DNA of 64,000 bases from Ardenticatenaceae bacterium (lineage in GTDB: Bacteria > Chloroflexota > Anaerolineae > Promineifilales > Promineifilaceae). Shown here one piece after another: positions 62,487 to 64,000 of the stretch. Location of the stretch: positions 1 to 64,000 of the forward strand of contig JACKBR010000025.1 in assembly GCA_020634495.1 (NCBI GenBank), read 5' to 3'. Each line of letters begins with the position of its first letter. Positions within the stretch are counted from its first letter, which is position 1. Made by a program: the position numbers and the translations under genes. Below the pieces are notes generated by a model, which did no database searches, was not told where the DNA came from, and saw nothing but the letters and a program-made list of their open reading frames with translations.

Positions 62487-64000
62487 ATGATCCATCTAGC
62501 GTTTCTTGTTTACAGTTGGCTGCTCCAGCTTTATCCGCGCCATTTTCGGGCAGAATTTGAAGCGGAAATGCTGGCGGTGTTCCAGGAAAAAGCGCAAGAA
62601 CAGGCTGCTTTGGGTAGATGGCCCTTGCTTGTTGTGCTGTGGCAAGAGCTGCGCGACTGGCCAGCCAACTGCCTGCAAGCCCATTGGCAAGGAGCAGAAC
62701 CCGTGAAATTAATTAAAACCGGCTTTAAATGGATAACCATTTTGTTATTGTTGGCAAGCCTTAGCTGGATCGCTTTATTCGTCTGGTTCATAGGCACGGC
62801 CGAGGCGTCAAAAACGCGGGCCATTGGCCTGGCCGATCTGGACGGTGACGCTGATCTTGACGCTTTTCTGAACAATCGCGGTCATGAAGCGCCTGCTCCT
62901 GCGGCCGTGCTGTTGAATGATGGCAACGGCCGTTTCCATGAGCTAACACAAGATTTGTTTTGGGCACCCAGTGACGACCTGCTGTTGTACGATGCGGATG
63001 GCGACGGCGATGTGGACGCGCTGCAAAGCAACTGGGATTCCCGGGCCATCAGCGAACACAATTCCATTTTTTGGCTTAATGATGGCAGCGGGCAGTTCCG
63101 CCGCGCTGGTCACCTCACACTCAAAGACACCGAAGATAAATTTATCGGCGATTCCTCACGCCACTTTGCCGTGGGCGACCTGAACGGCGACGACCTGCCA
63201 GATTTGTTCAGCGTGGGCTGCTGTGGTGGGGGGCAGCAAATTAACCCGCCCAGCGAGGAGATCGTTGTGACCATACCGAATAGGCGCGTCTGGCTGGGGC
63301 AAGCGGCCAGCTTACCGCAAGATAGCGACCAAAAGCTGGGCGATGCAGGCGCGGAAGCCGTCGCTTTAGGCGATCTGGATGGGGATGGCGACCTGGATGC
63401 GTTTGTGGCCAGCAACAGCTTGTTTACCGGTAATGGCCCGTCTGAACCAGCGGGCAACGAGGTGTGGCTGAATGATGGCACGGCCGTTTTCCAGGACAGC
63501 GGGCAGGTTTTGGGCAATTTGCCCAGCTTTGCGGTGGCCCTGGGTGATGTGGATGGGGATGGCGACCTGGATGCTGTCGTGGGTAACATTGGCCCGGATG
63601 AAATTTGGCTCAACAACGGCGAGGGACAATTCCAAGACAGCGGCCAGCGGTTCCGCGACCGTTGGACCGATGGCATCTTCCTGGCCGATCTGGATGGGGA
63701 TGGCGATCTTGATCTGATAACTGACCAGGATGCTCGCCAGGAGTTCCCCTTTTTAACGGTGTGGCGGACTGGTTTTGTGTGGCGAAATGATGGGAACGGC
63801 CGTTTTGGCAGCAACCCGCAGATCATTAATTATGCGTCAGAGGGCAAAATTGCTGTCGGCGACGTGAACAATGATGGCGCGCCAGACATTGTCATTGGGC
63901 AGGTAGACCAGGCGGTGGTTTACCTGAATAATGGGCAGGGCAAATTCACCAGCCGCACTTTTTGGAGCCAGCTATTTGGGCGTCTATTTGTCGGGCTTTT
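62487..64000 (+). CDS. Permease-prefix domain / membrane helix / FG-GAP repeat protein (partial)
   Basis: 504 codons before the window ends. Residues 1-70 (LLQLYPRHFRAEFEAEMLAVF...ELRDWPANCLQAHWQG) are homologous to the start of the preceding gene. One helix (WITILLLLASLSWIALFVWFIG) follows, then repeated FG-GAP/VCBS calcium-binding modules: GLADLDGDADLDAF, LGDLDGDGDLDAFV, LGDVDGDGDLDAVVG, LADLDGDGDLDLIT, VGDVNNDGAPDIVIG. They form an outer beta-propeller. No good ribosome site precedes the ATG, and the C-terminus is outside the window. Confidence 0.8.
   Translation, partial: MIHLAFLVYSWLLQLYPRHFRAEFEAEMLAVFQEKAQEQAALGRWPLLVVLWQELRDWPANCLQAHWQGAEPVKLIKTGFKWITILLLLASLSWIALFVWFIGTAEASKTRAIGLADLDGDADLDAFLNNRGHEAPAPAAVLLNDGNGRFHELTQDLFWAPSDDLLLYDADGDGDVDALQSNWDSRAISEHNSIFWLNDGSGQFRRAGHLTLKDTEDKFIGDSSRHFAVGDLNGDDLPDLFSVGCCGGGQQINPPSEEIVVTIPNRRVWLGQAASLPQDSDQKLGDAGAEAVALGDLDGDGDLDAFVASNSLFTGNGPSEPAGNEVWLNDGTAVFQDSGQVLGNLPSFAVALGDVDGDGDLDAVVGNIGPDEIWLNNGEGQFQDSGQRFRDRWTDGIFLADLDGDGDLDLITDQDARQEFPFLTVWRTGFVWRNDGNGRFGSNPQIINYASEGKIAVGDVNNDGAPDIVIGQVDQAVVYLNNGQGKFTSRTFWSQLFGRLFVGL

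Overview
This looks like a chromosomal window from a filamentous or sediment/sludge Chloroflexota (Anaerolineae/Ardenticatenia-like). That placement is an inference from mid-50s %GC, PadR/permease-prefix genes, triple-repeat secreted proteins of a type common in Anaerolineae, nickel superoxide dismutase, V4R-domain and solute-binding proteins, and no outer-membrane machinery; no rRNA or marker tree was available. I find 65 protein genes, no tRNA, rRNA or CRISPR array. The most striking global feature is an iterated 8-bp palindrome, ACGGCCGT (often AACGGCCGTT), which I located 116 times by eye in 64 kb, against about 1.4 expected. It sits in genes of both strands, in promoters and in intergenic DNA, and leaves Thr-Ala-Val, Asn-Gly-Arg or Arg-Pro-Phe tripeptides in proteins.

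Layout. 1-2.4 kb: a membrane-anchored, frameshifted glycosidase-like/SH3 protein running off the left edge. 3-12 kb: housekeeping metabolism (SCP2 protein, an MTA/SAH-deaminase fused to a CYTH domain, GNAT, pyrimidine-nucleoside phosphorylase, GDPD, class II aldolase, ketopantoate reductase, Fmt). 12.4-14.7 kb: ECF sigma, zinc-finger anti-sigma and a bactofilin-like envelope protein. 14.8-19.1 kb: a threonine T-box leader followed by two tandem threonyl-tRNA synthetases that both lack the TGS domain. 19.4-26.4 kb: VapBC-like pair, sensor kinase, NiSOD plus its maturation protease, ferredoxin, fumarase/aspartase, JAMM protease, PlsY. 26.5-34.5 kb (minus strand): a double solute-binding lipoprotein, a nucleotidyltransferase pair, a CYTH protein and an acyl-CoA carboxylase operon. 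34.6-41.6 kb: CBM9-like protein, lipase, FolB, FolK, ExoIII, hemolysin-III protein, cyclase, and a small HicAB/VOC/HigBA island.

41.7-51.5 kb: MacB-type transporter with a LolA-like lipid/protein-binding partner, hybrid kinase, YcaQ/AlkZ-type glycosylase, a second ECF sigma/regulator pair, and a YtkA-like/cytochrome c fusion. 51.6-53.9 kb is an accessory cluster on the minus strand: a HAM1-type NTP pyrophosphatase fused to an effector-associated domain, a HEPN/MNT toxin-antitoxin pair, an Imm40-like orphan immunity gene and a MITE-like element. 54.1-55.7 kb holds what I consider the best candidate for an undescribed system: a stand-alone GyrA C-terminal-domain protein whose gene overlaps that of a Qnr-like pentapeptide-repeat protein. 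55.8-64 kb: M20 hydrolase, V4R protein, triple-repeat secreted protein, an ATPase-degenerate ABC-LytTR protein, and a PadR-controlled membrane protein whose N-terminal domain recurs in an FG-GAP protein running off the right edge.

Nearly every intergenic gap carries a different small palindromic repeat family, and one set of these appears to have been inserted inside the thrS T-box leader. Gene starts were chosen from ribosome binding sites and family lengths; frames were checked by hand translation only, and all family calls are from recognition of motifs, not from database searches.
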